Shown piece by piece: positions 1-11,220 of a stretch of 64,000 nt of DNA. Numbering within the stretch: the stretch's first letter is position 1; every line of letters begins with the position of its first letter. This DNA comes from Myxococcales bacterium (lineage in GTDB: Bacteria > Myxococcota_A > Polyangia > Haliangiales > Haliangiaceae). Both the position numbers and the translations under genes were made by a program. The notes under the pieces are model-generated. The model was not told the DNA's origin, made no database searches, and saw nothing but the letters and a program-made list of their open reading frames with translations. The stretch lies in assembly GCA_016717005.1 (NCBI GenBank), contig JADJUF010000001.1, positions 1,054,001 to 1,118,000 on the forward strand, given 5' to 3'.

Positions 1-823
1 CGGGGACGCCCGAGGCCGACAGGTCGAAGCCGGTGAAGGTGACCGTCGACGACGGCAGCGTGACCGCGAACCGGCCGGCGGCGACGTCGACCGCGATCGT
101 GCCGCGGATGCGGGCGGTGGTCGCCCGGATCGTGATGTCGGTGTCGGCGTCGATGCAGGCGGCGGCGTAGCGGGCGTGCAGCGGGATGTAGAGCTGGTGC
201 AGGGTCACGTCGAGCGCCAGGCCGGCGTCGCTGGGGACCAGCGCGATGTCGGCGTGGTCGAGGTCGAGGCCGGGGCGGACCGAGACCTTGCCGTACAGGC
301 AGTCCTCCTGGCCGTTGGTCAGGCCCTTGGCGACGACCGGGTTGTACGGCATCACGAGCGCGCCGAGGTCGGTCGTCGCGACCAGCGCCTCGGCGGTGTC
401 GCCGAGCACGGTGAAGGCCTCGCGCGACAGCTGCATCGCGATGGCGTTGTCGACCTGCGCGCCGGCGGGGCGGAACGCGCCGGTCAGGACGCCGCGGACG
501 TCGTCGGCGTGGCCGCCGTCGGCCGAGGTCGCGGACGTCGCGATCAGGTTGGCGCCGGGGTGGACCGCGACCGTGGCGGTGAACGAGCCGTCGGCGCTGA
601 TCTCGGCCGGCGTGCCGTTGACGGTCACCTCGGTGACGTCGGCGCCGGTGACGCTGGGCCCGACGGTGCCGAGCACCACGACCGAGGTGAGGCCGTCGCG
701 CATCGTGCCGCGGGCCGGCGACGTCACCGTCAAGGCCGGAGGCTCGGGGCGGGATCCGACCTCGGTGCCCGTGCAGGCCATGGCGGGGACGAGCGACGCG
801 AGGACGACCAGGCGGCTGCGCAT
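1..823 (-). CDS. Putative lipoprotein with Ig-like domain (C-terminus outside window)
   Basis: The frame stays open from an ATG at 823 down to base 1, so at least 274 residues are present and the C-terminus is missing. The N-terminus MRSRLVVLASLVPAMAC looks like a lipoprotein signal with Cys17 as the lipidation site, although the lipobox is weak. Residues about 25-110 read as a bacterial Ig-like or glucodextranase-B-like beta domain (TVTSPARGT, then VTEVTVNGTPAEI, then SFTATVAV). The rest is beta-rich with two well-separated cysteines. I do not recognise the family beyond this. A secreted, membrane-anchored protein is likely, with no enzymatic motif seen. The gene diverges from nothing nearby: hmgA downstream on the same strand starts far upstream of it. 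Confidence 0.6.
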   Translation of the reverse strand, partial: MRSRLVVLASLVPAMACTGTEVGSRPEPPALTVTSPARGTMRDGLTSVVVLGTVGPSVTGADVTEVTVNGTPAEISADGSFTATVAVHPGANLIATSATSADGGHADDVRGVLTGAFRPAGAQVDNAIAMQLSREAFTVLGDTAEALVATTDLGALVMPYNPVVAKGLTNGQEDCLYGKVSVRPGLDLDHADIALVPSDAGLALDVTLHQLYIPLHARYAAACIDADTDITIRATTARIRGTIAVDVAAGRFAVTLPSSTVTFTGFDLSASGVP

Positions 824-994
824 GGGTCCCCTTCACAGCAAGAAGGGCGCCACCTGCCTACATGCTCCCCGCCCTCGCAACCGCCCAGGATTCCGTCTAC
901 CGCGGCGCGTCAGAGGTGGTGACTCGGGTGGTCCCTGGGGGTCTGGTCGACGGCAACCCTGCTGGCCACGCGCCGCGTCACGGGATCGGTCGGC
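824..994. other. Intergenic stretch without a gene
   Basis: This 171-bp gap lies between the 3' end of hmgA and the start of the lipoprotein, both on the minus strand. It is slightly less GC-rich than the flanks and presumably carries the lipoprotein promoter. I see no clear hairpin or conserved site. Confidence 0.4.
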
Positions 995-2155
<1,161 letters not shown>

Positions 2156-2239
2156 GATGGCACGTCCGCGGGCACGCCGAAAAGCGAGAAGGCGGGGTAT
2201 CAGCCCGCCATCTCTCCGACGCTTCGCATTTTCGTTCGC

Positions 2240-2299
2240 AGTGACTTCGCAGTTACCGTAGTGACTTCGCAGTTACCGTAGTGACTTCGCAGTTACCGT
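2240..2299. repeat. Three perfect 20-bp tandem repeats upstream of hmgA
   Basis: Three exact, uninterrupted copies of AGTGACTTCGCAGTTACCGT begin at 2240, 2260 and 2280. Each copy contains a near-palindrome, GTGACT-TCGC-AGTTAC, with one mismatch between arms. They lie 85-145 bp upstream of the hmgA start. A spacing of about two helical turns and the dyad symmetry suggest repressor or activator sites, which is inference. A simple recent expansion is the alternative. Confidence 0.55.
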
Positions 2300-2686
2300 T
2301 CGACCGAGTGCGTGCGTGACTTGCCAGGGGGCACTTCCGACTCTCGGTGTTGCCACCGATCGACGCGTGCTGGGACACGACCCAGTTACGTGGTCCCGAC
2401 CGAGGTCTTGGGACGCTTGGGCTTCACGCCTGGAAACCGAGCCTGGCGCGTGTGTAACGAGTTGGCTTCGTCGCAGAACCTCCGGGTAAGGGTGGCGTCT
2501 CTGCTGATGCTCCGTGCCTCGTCTCTGGATCAGAGGATAAGCCCGTCGATCGTCGCTGGCAACTGGAAACTTTGTCGCATGCGCGCGGTGACCGTCGACG
2601 CGGTCGGTCATCTCCCGACGACGACGCGGTGCGCCGCGCCGCGCGCATCAATGATCGCGCGCGCATCGCGTCTGTCATCGGCGGAA
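2300..2686. other. 387-bp region without a recognisable gene
   Basis: This stretch between the 20-bp repeats and the 3' end of the first ArsA-like gene is clearly lower in GC than its surroundings. Open frames exist on both strands, for example 2273-2611 minus, but they lack the strong third-position GC bias of real genes here and resemble no family I know. I find no tRNA-like fold or terminator. It may be acquired DNA or a long promoter region for hmgA. Confidence 0.4.
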
Positions 2687-3772
2687 TCACGCGGCGCCAT
2701 CGACGAGCCGATCGGCGATCGCCGCGAGATCGATCAGCGCGTGCACGTCGTGGTCGCCCTCCGGGATCACCACGGTCGGGACGCCCGCCGGCATCGCGGC
2801 GGCCAGGCGCGCTGCGGCCGCGTCCTCGGCGGCGACCGCGGCCAGCGCGTCACGCCAGGCCTCGCCCAACCAGGCCCGCGCCGAGGCGGGGGTCGAGGCC
2901 AGCGCGTCGCCGATGTCGACGGCCGGCGGCCGCGGCTGGACCCGGTTGAGGACGACCGCCGCCAGCGGCGCGCCCAGCGCGCTCATCCGCGCGGCCAGCA
3001 GGTTGGTCTCGGCCAGGACCTGATCGCGCGGGCCGGCGACCAGCACGAACGCGGCGCCGGGATCGTGCAGCAGCGCTTGCGCCTGGGCCGCGCGCGCGGC
3101 CGCGGCGTCGACGAGCGCGTCGAGGGCCACGAAGAACGCGGTCGCGTCGTGCAGCGTGCGCGCGCCGGTCGCGCCCTCGAGCCGCCGGGCCACGAACCGC
3201 GCCAGCGCGCCCGCGGCGCTGACCGGCCGCGCCAGCGCGGCGACCACCCCGCGCTCGAACAGCGGCGCCAGCCGATCGGGCGCGCCGAGGAAGTCGAGCG
3301 CGTGCGCCGCGGGCGGCGTGTCGAGCACGACCAGATCGTAGCGCCCCGACTCGGTCAGCCGACACATCTCCTCGATCGCCATGTACTCGGTCGAGCCGGC
3401 GAACGAGGTCGACAGCGCCTGGTACAGCGGGTTGGCCAGGAGCGCCGTCGCCACCGCCGCGGTCGGCGCGTGCCGGCGCACGAACGCGTCCCAGGCCTGC
3501 CGCTGATCGAGCATGCCGGCGTCGAGCGTCCCGCTGAGGGTCAGGCCGGCCTCGTCGAGCGCGGCGGTCGGGACCGGCTCGCCGCCGGCGGCGAGCGTGG
3601 CCAGCCCGAGCGCGCGGGCCAGGGCCTGCGCGGGATCGATCGTCAGCACCATGACGCGGCGACCGCGGCGGGCCGCGGCCAGACCGACCGCCGCGGCGAT
3701 CGTGGTCTTGCCGACGCCGCCGGTCCCGACCGTGACGATCAGCCGCCGTCGATCGATCACCTCGGCGATCAC
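2687..3772 (-). CDS. ArsA/Get3-family ATPase (second gene of pair)
   Basis: A 361-residue protein of the ArsA/Get3 branch of SIMIBI P-loop ATPases. The deviant Walker A motif GTGGVGKTT is at residues 16-24, a switch-like DPAQALARAL follows near residue 45, and a DTPPAAHAL motif near residue 150 corresponds to the DTAPTGHTL signature of Get3. These proteins act as cytosolic ATP-dependent dimers. The eukaryotic homologues insert tail-anchored proteins and the bacterial ArsA drives arsenite pumping. No arsB or arsR is adjacent, so an arsenic role is unsupported. The GTG start at 3772 overlaps the stop of a preceding tiny ORF by four bases, implying translational coupling with the upstream paralogue. 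Confidence 0.8.
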   Translation of the reverse strand: MIAEVIDRRRLIVTVGTGGVGKTTIAAAVGLAAARRGRRVMVLTIDPAQALARALGLATLAAGGEPVPTAALDEAGLTLSGTLDAGMLDQRQAWDAFVRRHAPTAAVATALLANPLYQALSTSFAGSTEYMAIEEMCRLTESGRYDLVVLDTPPAAHALDFLGAPDRLAPLFERGVVAALARPVSAAGALARFVARRLEGATGARTLHDATAFFVALDALVDAAAARAAQAQALLHDPGAAFVLVAGPRDQVLAETNLLAARMSALGAPLAAVVLNRVQPRPPAVDIGDALASTPASARAWLGEAWRDALAAVAAEDAAAARLAAAMPAGVPTVVIPEGDHDVHALIDLAAIADRLVDGAA

Positions 3773-3910
3773 GACGCCGCCTCCGCCGCCGGCGCGATCA
3801 GCCGCCGATCGATCACCCCGGCGATCATGGCGCCGCCTCCGCCGCCGGCGCGATCAGCCGCCGTCGCTCGATCACCTCGGCGATCACGACGCCGCCTCCG
3901 CCACCAGCGG
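3737..3910. repeat. Three tandem 56-59-bp copies spanning the junction of the two ArsA-like genes
   Basis: Near-identical copies occupy 3737-3795, 3796-3851 and 3852-3910. Each contains, on the minus strand, the end of the upstream ArsA-like gene followed by the start of the downstream one. Copy lengths of 59 and 56 are not multiples of three. Even so, each copy keeps a start codon overlapping the preceding stop. Confidence 0.8.
3769..3887 (-). CDS. Two tiny coupled ORFs created by junction duplication
   Basis: Within the tandem copies, two short ORFs link the ArsA-like genes. The first runs 3887 to 3825 (GTG start, 20 residues, MIAEVIERRRLIAPAAEAAP). The second runs 3828 to 3769 (ATG start, 19 residues, MIAGVIDRRLIAPAAEAAS). 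Every junction is a four-base start/stop overlap: GTGA, ATGA, GTGA. The peptides are the first about 12 residues of the downstream ATPase fused to the last residues of the upstream one. They probably have no function of their own, but they would keep ribosomes moving from one ATPase gene to the next. This is read directly from sequence; expression is inference. Confidence 0.4.
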
Positions 3911-4801
3911 CGCCAGCGCCTGGGCCAGCGCCGCGCCCTCGGCGAACCACCGCTGCGGCAGCCGGGTCACGTCGACGCCCGCGGTCGTGACCAGCGCGGC
4001 GACGCCGCGCTCCTGCACCGCCGCCCACGACCGCGCGCGCCGACCGACCCGCGCCAGCGCCTGGGCGCCGTCGTCGGGGCGCGCCGCGAGCGCCGCGAGC
4101 GCCGCGTCGACGTCGGGCGGCGGCGGCGGGCGACACTGGTTCACGAGCACGGCGCCGAGCGGCAGCCCCAGCGCGCGCAGCCGCGCGATCACCTGGGCGG
4201 CCTCGGCCAGCGGCAGCGCCTCGGGCGTCGCGACGACGTGGACCGCGGTGCGCGGGTCCCGCAGCAGCGCCGCGTTGACCTCGGCCTCGCGGTGGACCCG
4301 GCCGCCGGCGAACGCGCGCTCGGCCGCGGCCGGCATGCGCAGGTGCTCGAGCGCGTGGCCCGACGCGCCGGCGTCGACGACGACGGCGTCCCAGCGCGGC
4401 CCGTCGCCGAGCCGCTGCAGCACCAGCTCGTCGCGGATCTTGCCCATCGCGAGCAGCTCGCGCACGCCCGGCGCGGCCGCGACGAACGCGCGGTACAGCG
4501 GGTGCGCCAGCACCGCGCGCCCGAGCCGGCCCAGGTGCATGCGCCGGGTCAGATACTCGGCCAGCGCCGCGGCGCCGTCGATGTACGTCACCGCCAGGCC
4601 CGGCGTGGCCAGCACCGGCGCGATCGCGCCGGGCGCCATCGGCCGGGTCGCGAGCACGCGGCACAGCCCGCCGGCCTCGCCCAGCTCGATCGCCAGCACG
4701 CGCCGCCCGCGCGCGGCCAGGCCCATCGCCAGCGCCGCCGCGATGGTCGACTTGCCCACCCCGCCCTTGCCGGTGACGAAGTGGAGGCTGCGGGTGATCA
4801 T
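3884..4801 (-). CDS. ArsA/Get3-family ATPase (first gene of pair)
   Basis: A 305-residue paralogue of the downstream ATPase. The Walker A motif GKGGVGKST is at residues 11-19, and a degenerate DAGASGHALEHL near residue 142 sits at the Get3 DTAPTGHTL position. It is shorter than its partner. Two adjacent ArsA-like proteins might form a heterodimer, as internally duplicated ArsA does within one chain; that is inference. The ATG at 4801 fits well because the P-loop begins about ten residues in. It diverges from the CrtI-like operon, whose RBS-supported start is at 4945, and about 140 bp of shared promoter DNA lies between. Confidence 0.78.
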   Translation of the reverse strand: MITRSLHFVTGKGGVGKSTIAAALAMGLAARGRRVLAIELGEAGGLCRVLATRPMAPGAIAPVLATPGLAVTYIDGAAALAEYLTRRMHLGRLGRAVLAHPLYRAFVAAAPGVRELLAMGKIRDELVLQRLGDGPRWDAVVVDAGASGHALEHLRMPAAAERAFAGGRVHREAEVNAALLRDPRTAVHVVATPEALPLAEAAQVIARLRALGLPLGAVLVNQCRPPPPPDVDAALAALAARPDDGAQALARVGRRARSWAAVQERGVAALVTTAGVDVTRLPQRWFAEGAALAQALAPLVAEAAS

Positions 4802-4944
4802 CGCGTCGGCACCGTAGTCACTGGCACGGGCGGTGCAAATCGACGTGGCGTCATGTCACAGCGCGCGATCCGAGCGTGGCGATGCGCAGCGCCCGCGGCA
4901 GCGGTGCGCACGCGCGCAAGCGGTTCGTGTGCGGAGGCGCGCAC

Positions 4945-6441
4945 GTGAGCGCCCCGGTGCCGGTCCCGACCCTGCGGGCGCGCGGTCGTCGCGGGGACTA
5001 CGACGCCATCGTGGTCGGCAGCGGCGTCGGCGGCTCGGTCACCGCCGGGCTCCTGGCCCACGGCGGCGCCCGCGTGCTGGTGCTCGAGAAGAACCCGGTG
5101 CTGGGCGGCATCCTGGCGTCGTACCGGCGCGCCGGCTGGAAGATCGACACCGGCAGCCACCTGATCTCGCGCGGCGACCGCGGCGCGCTGGCGCGGGCGC
5201 TGCGGCAGGCCGGGCTCGATCGGCCGCGCTTCCTGACCCACCCGATCCCGGTGCGGTCGCGCGGCATGTTCGAGATCACCGCCCCAGCGCACCGCCGCGG
5301 CCTGCTCGGCGTCGCGCTCGAGGCCGCGCGCGCGCTGCGGCTGCCGTGGCGCGATCGCGCGCGCCTGGCGCGGATGCTCGGCCAGGTGTTCACGCTCACC
5401 GAGTTCGAGCTGCGGCGCTGGGATCGCCGCACGCTCGATGAGTTCGTGCGCTCGCACACCGAGCACCCGGCGGCATACTTCCTGTTCAGCTTCCTCGCCA
5501 GCATCTTCTTCGTGCTGCCGCCGTGGCAGGTGTCCGCGGGCGAGGCCATCCGGTGCCTGCGCTGGGTGCTGGCCGCGTACCGGCTGTCCTACGTCGAGGG
5601 CGGCATGGACAGCCTCAGCCACGCGCTGCTCGGTCGGGTCGAGCCGGCCGGCGGCGACGTCGTCGTCGACGCCGAGGTCACGGCGATCCGACGCGCGGGC
5701 GCTCGCCTGACGGTCGCGACCGCCGACGGCGCCGAGTACACCGCGCCGGCGGTGGCGTGCAACCTGGCCCCGGCCGACGCGCTGGCGCTGGTCGAGGACG
5801 CCGAGGTGCCGCCGGCGTACCGCGCCCGCGTCGACGCGCTGGTGCCGTCGGGCAACGCCCACCAGCTCAAGCTCGGCCTGCGGCGGCCGCTGGTCACCGA
5901 GGGTTGCCTGATCGGCGGCGTCTCGCTCGACGGCCTGACGCTGGGCGACCTCACGATCGACCTGATGCGCCGCACCGTCGACTGCATCGACGCCGGCCGG
6001 GTGTCGGATCCGCTGGCGATCTACGCGCCGGTGCCGACCAACTACGATCCGTCGCTGGCGCCCGACGGCGGCCAGCTGATCGTCGCGAGCATCTACGGCC
6101 CGGTGCGCGCCGACCCGGCCGATCCGCCCGAGCGCTGGCGGGCGCGGGCGATGGCGGCGATGGCGCAGATCATCCCGGGCCTCGAGGACGAGCTGGTGTT
6201 CGCCGAGTGGACGCCGATCCCTGCGGTGGCGGCGTGGATGGGCAAGGCCAACCGCGGCGCGATCTGCACCGGCCAGGTGCCGGGTCAGGTCGGGCGCGAT
6301 CGCCTGCCGGTGACCACGCCGGTGCCGGGGCTGTACCTGTGCGGCGACGGCGCCGGCGGGCGCGGCGTCGGCACCGAGCTGGCGGCGGCGTCCGCGATGG
6401 AGACGGTGGCGGCGATCGGCCGCGCGCGGGGGGCCGCGTGA
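4945..6441 (+). CDS. CrtI/retinol-saturase-like FAD-dependent oxidoreductase
   Basis: A 498-residue flavoprotein of the phytoene desaturase superfamily. Near the N-terminus DYDAIVVGSGVGGSVTAGLL is the dinucleotide-binding Rossmann motif, followed by VLVLEKNPVLGG. Near the C-terminus GLYLCGDGAGGRGVGTELAA is the FAD-binding tail typical of CrtI-like enzymes. I place the start at GTG 4945 because GGAGG lies seven bases upstream. An ATG at 4876 in frame would add an unlikely Arg-rich leader. It is the first gene of a tight operon with a CdsA/phytol-kinase-like protein and a UbiA prenyltransferase. A role in saturating or desaturating a polyprenyl chain therefore fits, but the substrate is unknown. 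Confidence 0.8.
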   Translation: MSAPVPVPTLRARGRRGDYDAIVVGSGVGGSVTAGLLAHGGARVLVLEKNPVLGGILASYRRAGWKIDTGSHLISRGDRGALARALRQAGLDRPRFLTHPIPVRSRGMFEITAPAHRRGLLGVALEAARALRLPWRDRARLARMLGQVFTLTEFELRRWDRRTLDEFVRSHTEHPAAYFLFSFLASIFFVLPPWQVSAGEAIRCLRWVLAAYRLSYVEGGMDSLSHALLGRVEPAGGDVVVDAEVTAIRRAGARLTVATADGAEYTAPAVACNLAPADALALVEDAEVPPAYRARVDALVPSGNAHQLKLGLRRPLVTEGCLIGGVSLDGLTLGDLTIDLMRRTVDCIDAGRVSDPLAIYAPVPTNYDPSLAPDGGQLIVASIYGPVRADPADPPERWRARAMAAMAQIIPGLEDELVFAEWTPIPAVAAWMGKANRGAICTGQVPGQVGRDRLPVTTPVPGLYLCGDGAGGRGVGTELAAASAMETVAAIGRARGAA

Positions 6442-7106
6442 GCGACCTCACCGGCCTCGGCGTGTGGCTCGCCGTGCTGGCGATCGGCGTGGGCGCGCTC
6501 GTGGCCGCGCGCGCGCTCGGCCTGGCCGCGACCCACGCGCGCGATCTGCTGCACGTCGGCGCCGGCGCGTGGGCGCTGGGCTGGCCGGCGTGGCACGGCG
6601 CGGCGACGCCGATCGCGCTGGCGCTGACCGTGACGCTGGCGCTGGCGCTGGTGCCGACCGTGGCGCGGGCCTGGACGCCCGCGGCGCGGCTCGAGCGCAC
6701 GGTCACCGGCGGCGACGAGCGCTGGACCGGCCTGGTGCACTACGCGCTCGCGGCGACGGTGCTGACCGTGGTCGCCTGCGCCGGCCACGGCTTCGCGGCC
6801 GCGGTCGGGCTGTGGGCGCTCGCGCTCGGCGACGGCCCTGGCGGCGCGATCGGCCGACGCTTTGGCCGGCACCGCTTCCAGCTGCCCTGGGGCAAGCGCA
6901 AGTCGCTCGAGGGCGCGGCCGTGGTCGCGCTGGGCGCCGCGGTCGCGACCGTCGCCGCCGGCGCGTGGTTCGATCATCCGGTGCCGCTCGCGCTGCCGCT
7001 CGCGGTCGGCGCGATCGCCGCGGCGGTCGAGGCCGCCGCGCCGCGCGGCACCGACAACCTGCTGGTCCCGGCCGCGGCCTGGCTCGCGGCGGAGCTCTGC
7101 ACCTGA
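6438..7106 (+). CDS. Polyprenol/phytol-kinase-like (CdsA-fold) membrane protein
   Basis: A 222-residue protein starting at GTG 6438, whose TGA/GTG overlap (GTGA) couples it to the oxidoreductase. It has about six or seven hydrophobic segments. The signature ALGDGPGGAIGRRFGRH, followed by GKRKSLEG near residues 132-158, matches the dolichol/phytol kinase and phosphatidate cytidylyltransferase group. Members use CTP to phosphorylate prenol alcohols or to activate phosphatidate. Between a CrtI-like enzyme and a UbiA prenyltransferase, phosphorylation of a prenyl alcohol is the better guess, as inference. The frame is open far upstream, but sequence there belongs to the previous gene in another frame. 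Confidence 0.7.
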   Translation: MSDLTGLGVWLAVLAIGVGALVAARALGLAATHARDLLHVGAGAWALGWPAWHGAATPIALALTVTLALALVPTVARAWTPAARLERTVTGGDERWTGLVHYALAATVLTVVACAGHGFAAAVGLWALALGDGPGGAIGRRFGRHRFQLPWGKRKSLEGAAVVALGAAVATVAAGAWFDHPVPLALPLAVGAIAAAVEAAAPRGTDNLLVPAAAWLAAELCT

Positions 7107-7116
7107 CGGAGGCACC

Positions 7117-8094
7117 ATGACCACCACCACCCTGCCCGCTCCTCGCACGCTGCCCGACGCGCCCCGGGCCGCGCCGGCGTCGCGCTCGATCGCCGCCGGC
7201 GTGTGGCGCGTCGCCGATCCCAAGATCACGCTGGCGTCGGTGGCGGCGATGATCGTCGGCGCGACCGCGGCCGCGCACGCCGGGCCCCTGGCCTGGGGCT
7301 GGCTCGCGCTGACCGTGCTCGGCGTCTTCGCGGTCGAGGCGGCCAAGAACGCCTCGGGCGAGATCTTCGACTGGGACTCGGGCGCCGACGCCGGCGTCGC
7401 CGACGACGAGCGCTCGCCGTTCTCGGGCGGCAAGCGGGTCCTGGTCGACGGGCTCATGACCCGGGCCCAGACCGCGGTCGTCGCCGGCGGGTTCTACGCG
7501 GTCGCGGTCGTCGCCGGCCTGGCGATCGCCCTGTGGCGCGAGCCCGCGGTGCTGTGGCTCGGCATGCTCGGCGTCGCGCTGGCGTTCTTCTATCACGCGC
7601 CGCCGCTGCGGCTGGCGTACCGCGGCCTCGGCGAGCTGGCGGTCGCCATCAGCTACGGGCCGGTGATCGCCGCGGGCACGTACCTTGTTCAGCGCCACGC
7701 GATCGGCGCCGAGGTGCTGTGGGCGTCGGTGCCGCTGGGCCTCGCGGTCGGGGCGTTCCTGTGGATCAACGAGTTCCCCGACGCGCGCGCCGACGCCGCG
7801 GCCGGCAAGCGCACGCTGGTGGTGCGGCTCGGGCGGCCGCGGGCCGCGCGCGCGTTCGCCGCGCTGATCGCGGGCGCGTACGTCGCGGTCGCGCTCTTGC
7901 CGCTGGTCGGCCTGCCGTGGCCGGTGCTCGGCGGGCTCATCGGGCTGCCGCTGGCGGTGCGCGCGGCGCGCCGGCTCGCGCGCTTTCCCGAGACCCCCGC
8001 CGAGCAGATCCCGGCGCAGGCCGCGACGCTCGGCTCGTTCGTGCTCATGGCGGTCGGCCTCGGGGCCGGCTTCGTCGTCGCCACGCTCCTGTGA
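7117..8094 (+). CDS. UbiA-family prenyltransferase (MenA-like)
   Basis: A 325-residue multi-pass enzyme of the UbiA superfamily, which joins polyprenyl diphosphates to aromatic or other acceptors in the membrane. The first Asp-rich motif reads NASGEIFDWDSGAD, the MenA-like variant of NDxxDxxxD. The second reads NEFPDARADAAAGKRTLVVRLG, in the position where MenA has the DxxxD...GKRTL signature. GGAGG precedes the ATG at 7117 by four bases. It follows the kinase-like gene by ten bases. Whether the acceptor is a quinone precursor, homogentisate or a lipid head group cannot be decided from sequence. hppD and hmgA, which make and destroy homogentisate, lie in this window. Confidence 0.82.
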   Translation: MTTTTLPAPRTLPDAPRAAPASRSIAAGVWRVADPKITLASVAAMIVGATAAAHAGPLAWGWLALTVLGVFAVEAAKNASGEIFDWDSGADAGVADDERSPFSGGKRVLVDGLMTRAQTAVVAGGFYAVAVVAGLAIALWREPAVLWLGMLGVALAFFYHAPPLRLAYRGLGELAVAISYGPVIAAGTYLVQRHAIGAEVLWASVPLGLAVGAFLWINEFPDARADAAAGKRTLVVRLGRPRAARAFAALIAGAYVAVALLPLVGLPWPVLGGLIGLPLAVRAARRLARFPETPAEQIPAQAATLGSFVLMAVGLGAGFVVATLL

Positions 8095-8108
8095 CGCTGG
8101 AGGTACCC

Positions 8109-8585
8109 ATGTCTGCCACCCTGACCGATCGCGTCGCCGTCTACCTCGACGGCCACACCACGCTCAACCTCGCCACCGCCGGCCCCGCCGGCCTGTGGGC
8201 GGCCGCGGTGCTGTACGTCCACGACGGCCCGCGCCTGTACTTCACGTCGGTCGCGGCCACGCGCCACGGCCAGAACCTGGTCGCCACCGGCGCCGCCGCC
8301 GGGACGATCAACGACGACTGCACGTCGTGGCTGGCGATGAAGGGCATCCAGCTCGAGGGCACGGTCGAGCCGGTCGAAGACGTCGACGAGCGCGCCCGGG
8401 TCGCCGCCGCGTACCTGAAGCGGTTCCCGTTCGCCGCGGCGCTGTGGCACGGCGAGACCGACCCCGCGCGCATCGCCGCCGACCCCGGCACCCACGGCTT
8501 CTTCGCCCTGACGCCCACGCGCATGTACTTCATGGACAACGAGCACCACCCCGAGGGCCGCGAGGAGCTGCTGATGGCGCGGTGA
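8109..8585 (+). CDS. Pyridoxamine 5'-phosphate oxidase-like split-barrel protein
   Basis: A 158-residue protein starting at ATG 8109 after a GGAGG. The N-terminal half (TTLNLATAGPAGLWAAAVLY, then LYFTSVAATRHGQNL) and the FFALTPTRMYFMDNE tail match the split-barrel flavin-binding PNPOx-like fold of the YhbP/UPF0306 kind. Such proteins bind FMN, F420 or haem and often reduce small molecules. It lies 14 bases after the prenyltransferase and closes the operon. This suggests a redox step or cofactor role in the same pathway, as inference. Confidence 0.7.
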   Translation: MSATLTDRVAVYLDGHTTLNLATAGPAGLWAAAVLYVHDGPRLYFTSVAATRHGQNLVATGAAAGTINDDCTSWLAMKGIQLEGTVEPVEDVDERARVAAAYLKRFPFAAALWHGETDPARIAADPGTHGFFALTPTRMYFMDNEHHPEGREELLMAR

Positions 8586-8606
8586 GCGGGCGCCGCGCCG
8601 CAGAGC

Positions 8607-9236
8607 TCAGCCGCCGAGCCGGCTGCGCACCGCCGCTGTCAGGGCGGCCCCCGCGGCGTCATCGAGCGCTCCGGCCCCGCGCCAGACCACGAGGCCGGTG
8701 CCGTCGACCAGGAGCGCGTACACCTGATCCTCGCTGGGCAGCGCCAGCGCCTGGTTGAAGCTGTCCTTGTCGAGGTAGAGCGTCAAGGTCCGCGCCCGGG
8801 CCTGGGGATCGGGGATGCCGCGGCGCATGCCGCCGTCGATGAAGCTGGCCGCGGCGCCCCACGCGGCCGACAGGGTCGGCAGCTCGTAGACCCGGAAGCC
8901 CGGGTGCGCGCGCTCGAGCGGCAGCGCCAGGGTCAGCCACGGATCGAGATCCGCCTGCTGCTCGCGCTGGTAGGCGATCAAGAACAGCTTGAGCTCGCCC
9001 GGCAGGCCGTGGGGCAAGCGCTGGGTCGCGCCGTTCAGATCGCGCGTGACCAGCTCCGGGAACGTCACGCGCGCGGCCGTCGGGACCGGGGCCACCGGCG
9101 GCGCCGCCGCGGCGACGTCCTCGGACGCCGGCGCCGGGCGCGCGGACGCGGCCTCGGTGGCGGGGCCGGCGGCGCAGCCGCCCAGGCACACCATGATCGC
9201 ACCGAGCCAGGCCCACGAGGTCGAAGATGGACGCAT
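8607..9236 (-). CDS. Lipoprotein with thioredoxin-like fold
   Basis: A 209-residue protein. The ATG at 9236 opens a lipoprotein signal ending in LGGC (Cys21), then an Ala/Pro-rich linker to about residue 58. The remainder reads like an ATP10/peroxiredoxin-type thioredoxin fold: FPELVTRDLNG, FLIAYQREQQADLDPW, YALLVDGTGLVVWRGAG. There is no CxxC pair, so disulfide exchange is unlikely. Longer upstream frames in the same phase are shadows. It converges on the flavin-fold gene, ending 21 bp from it. I cannot give a specific function. Confidence 0.6.
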   Translation of the reverse strand: MRPSSTSWAWLGAIMVCLGGCAAGPATEAASARPAPASEDVAAAAPPVAPVPTAARVTFPELVTRDLNGATQRLPHGLPGELKLFLIAYQREQQADLDPWLTLALPLERAHPGFRVYELPTLSAAWGAAASFIDGGMRRGIPDPQARARTLTLYLDKDSFNQALALPSEDQVYALLVDGTGLVVWRGAGALDDAAGAALTAAVRSRLGG

Positions 9237-9319
9237 CGGAGCCTGAGACGCCCGGCGCCCCCGCGGGGTTATCGTGAAACGACCGCGCCCCCGGTCGCGC
9301 GGGCCGGCACGCCCGCGCG

Positions 9320-11074
<1,755 letters not shown>

Positions 11075-11220
11075 CGGGCCATCCTACCGAATCCGGGGGC
11101 CGGCCACGACCGGCGCGGCGCCGGGACGCGCCCCGGCGGCGGACGCGCGCGCCCAGCCCGCTGAACCCGCGCCAGCAGGTTGCGCGCGCCCTGTCATCGC
11201 GCCGACCATGGCCTCCCGCG

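Noticed and set aside
2273..2611. 112-residue minus-strand ORF in the low-GC gap
   Set aside because: It starts inside the region between genes, crosses the 20-bp repeats, and shows neither family resemblance nor the local codon bias.
2687..4801. ArsA-like pair as an arsenic-resistance operon
   Set aside because: No arsB, arsC, arsD or arsR is adjacent, and the ATPase signatures fit the wider Get3-like group equally well.
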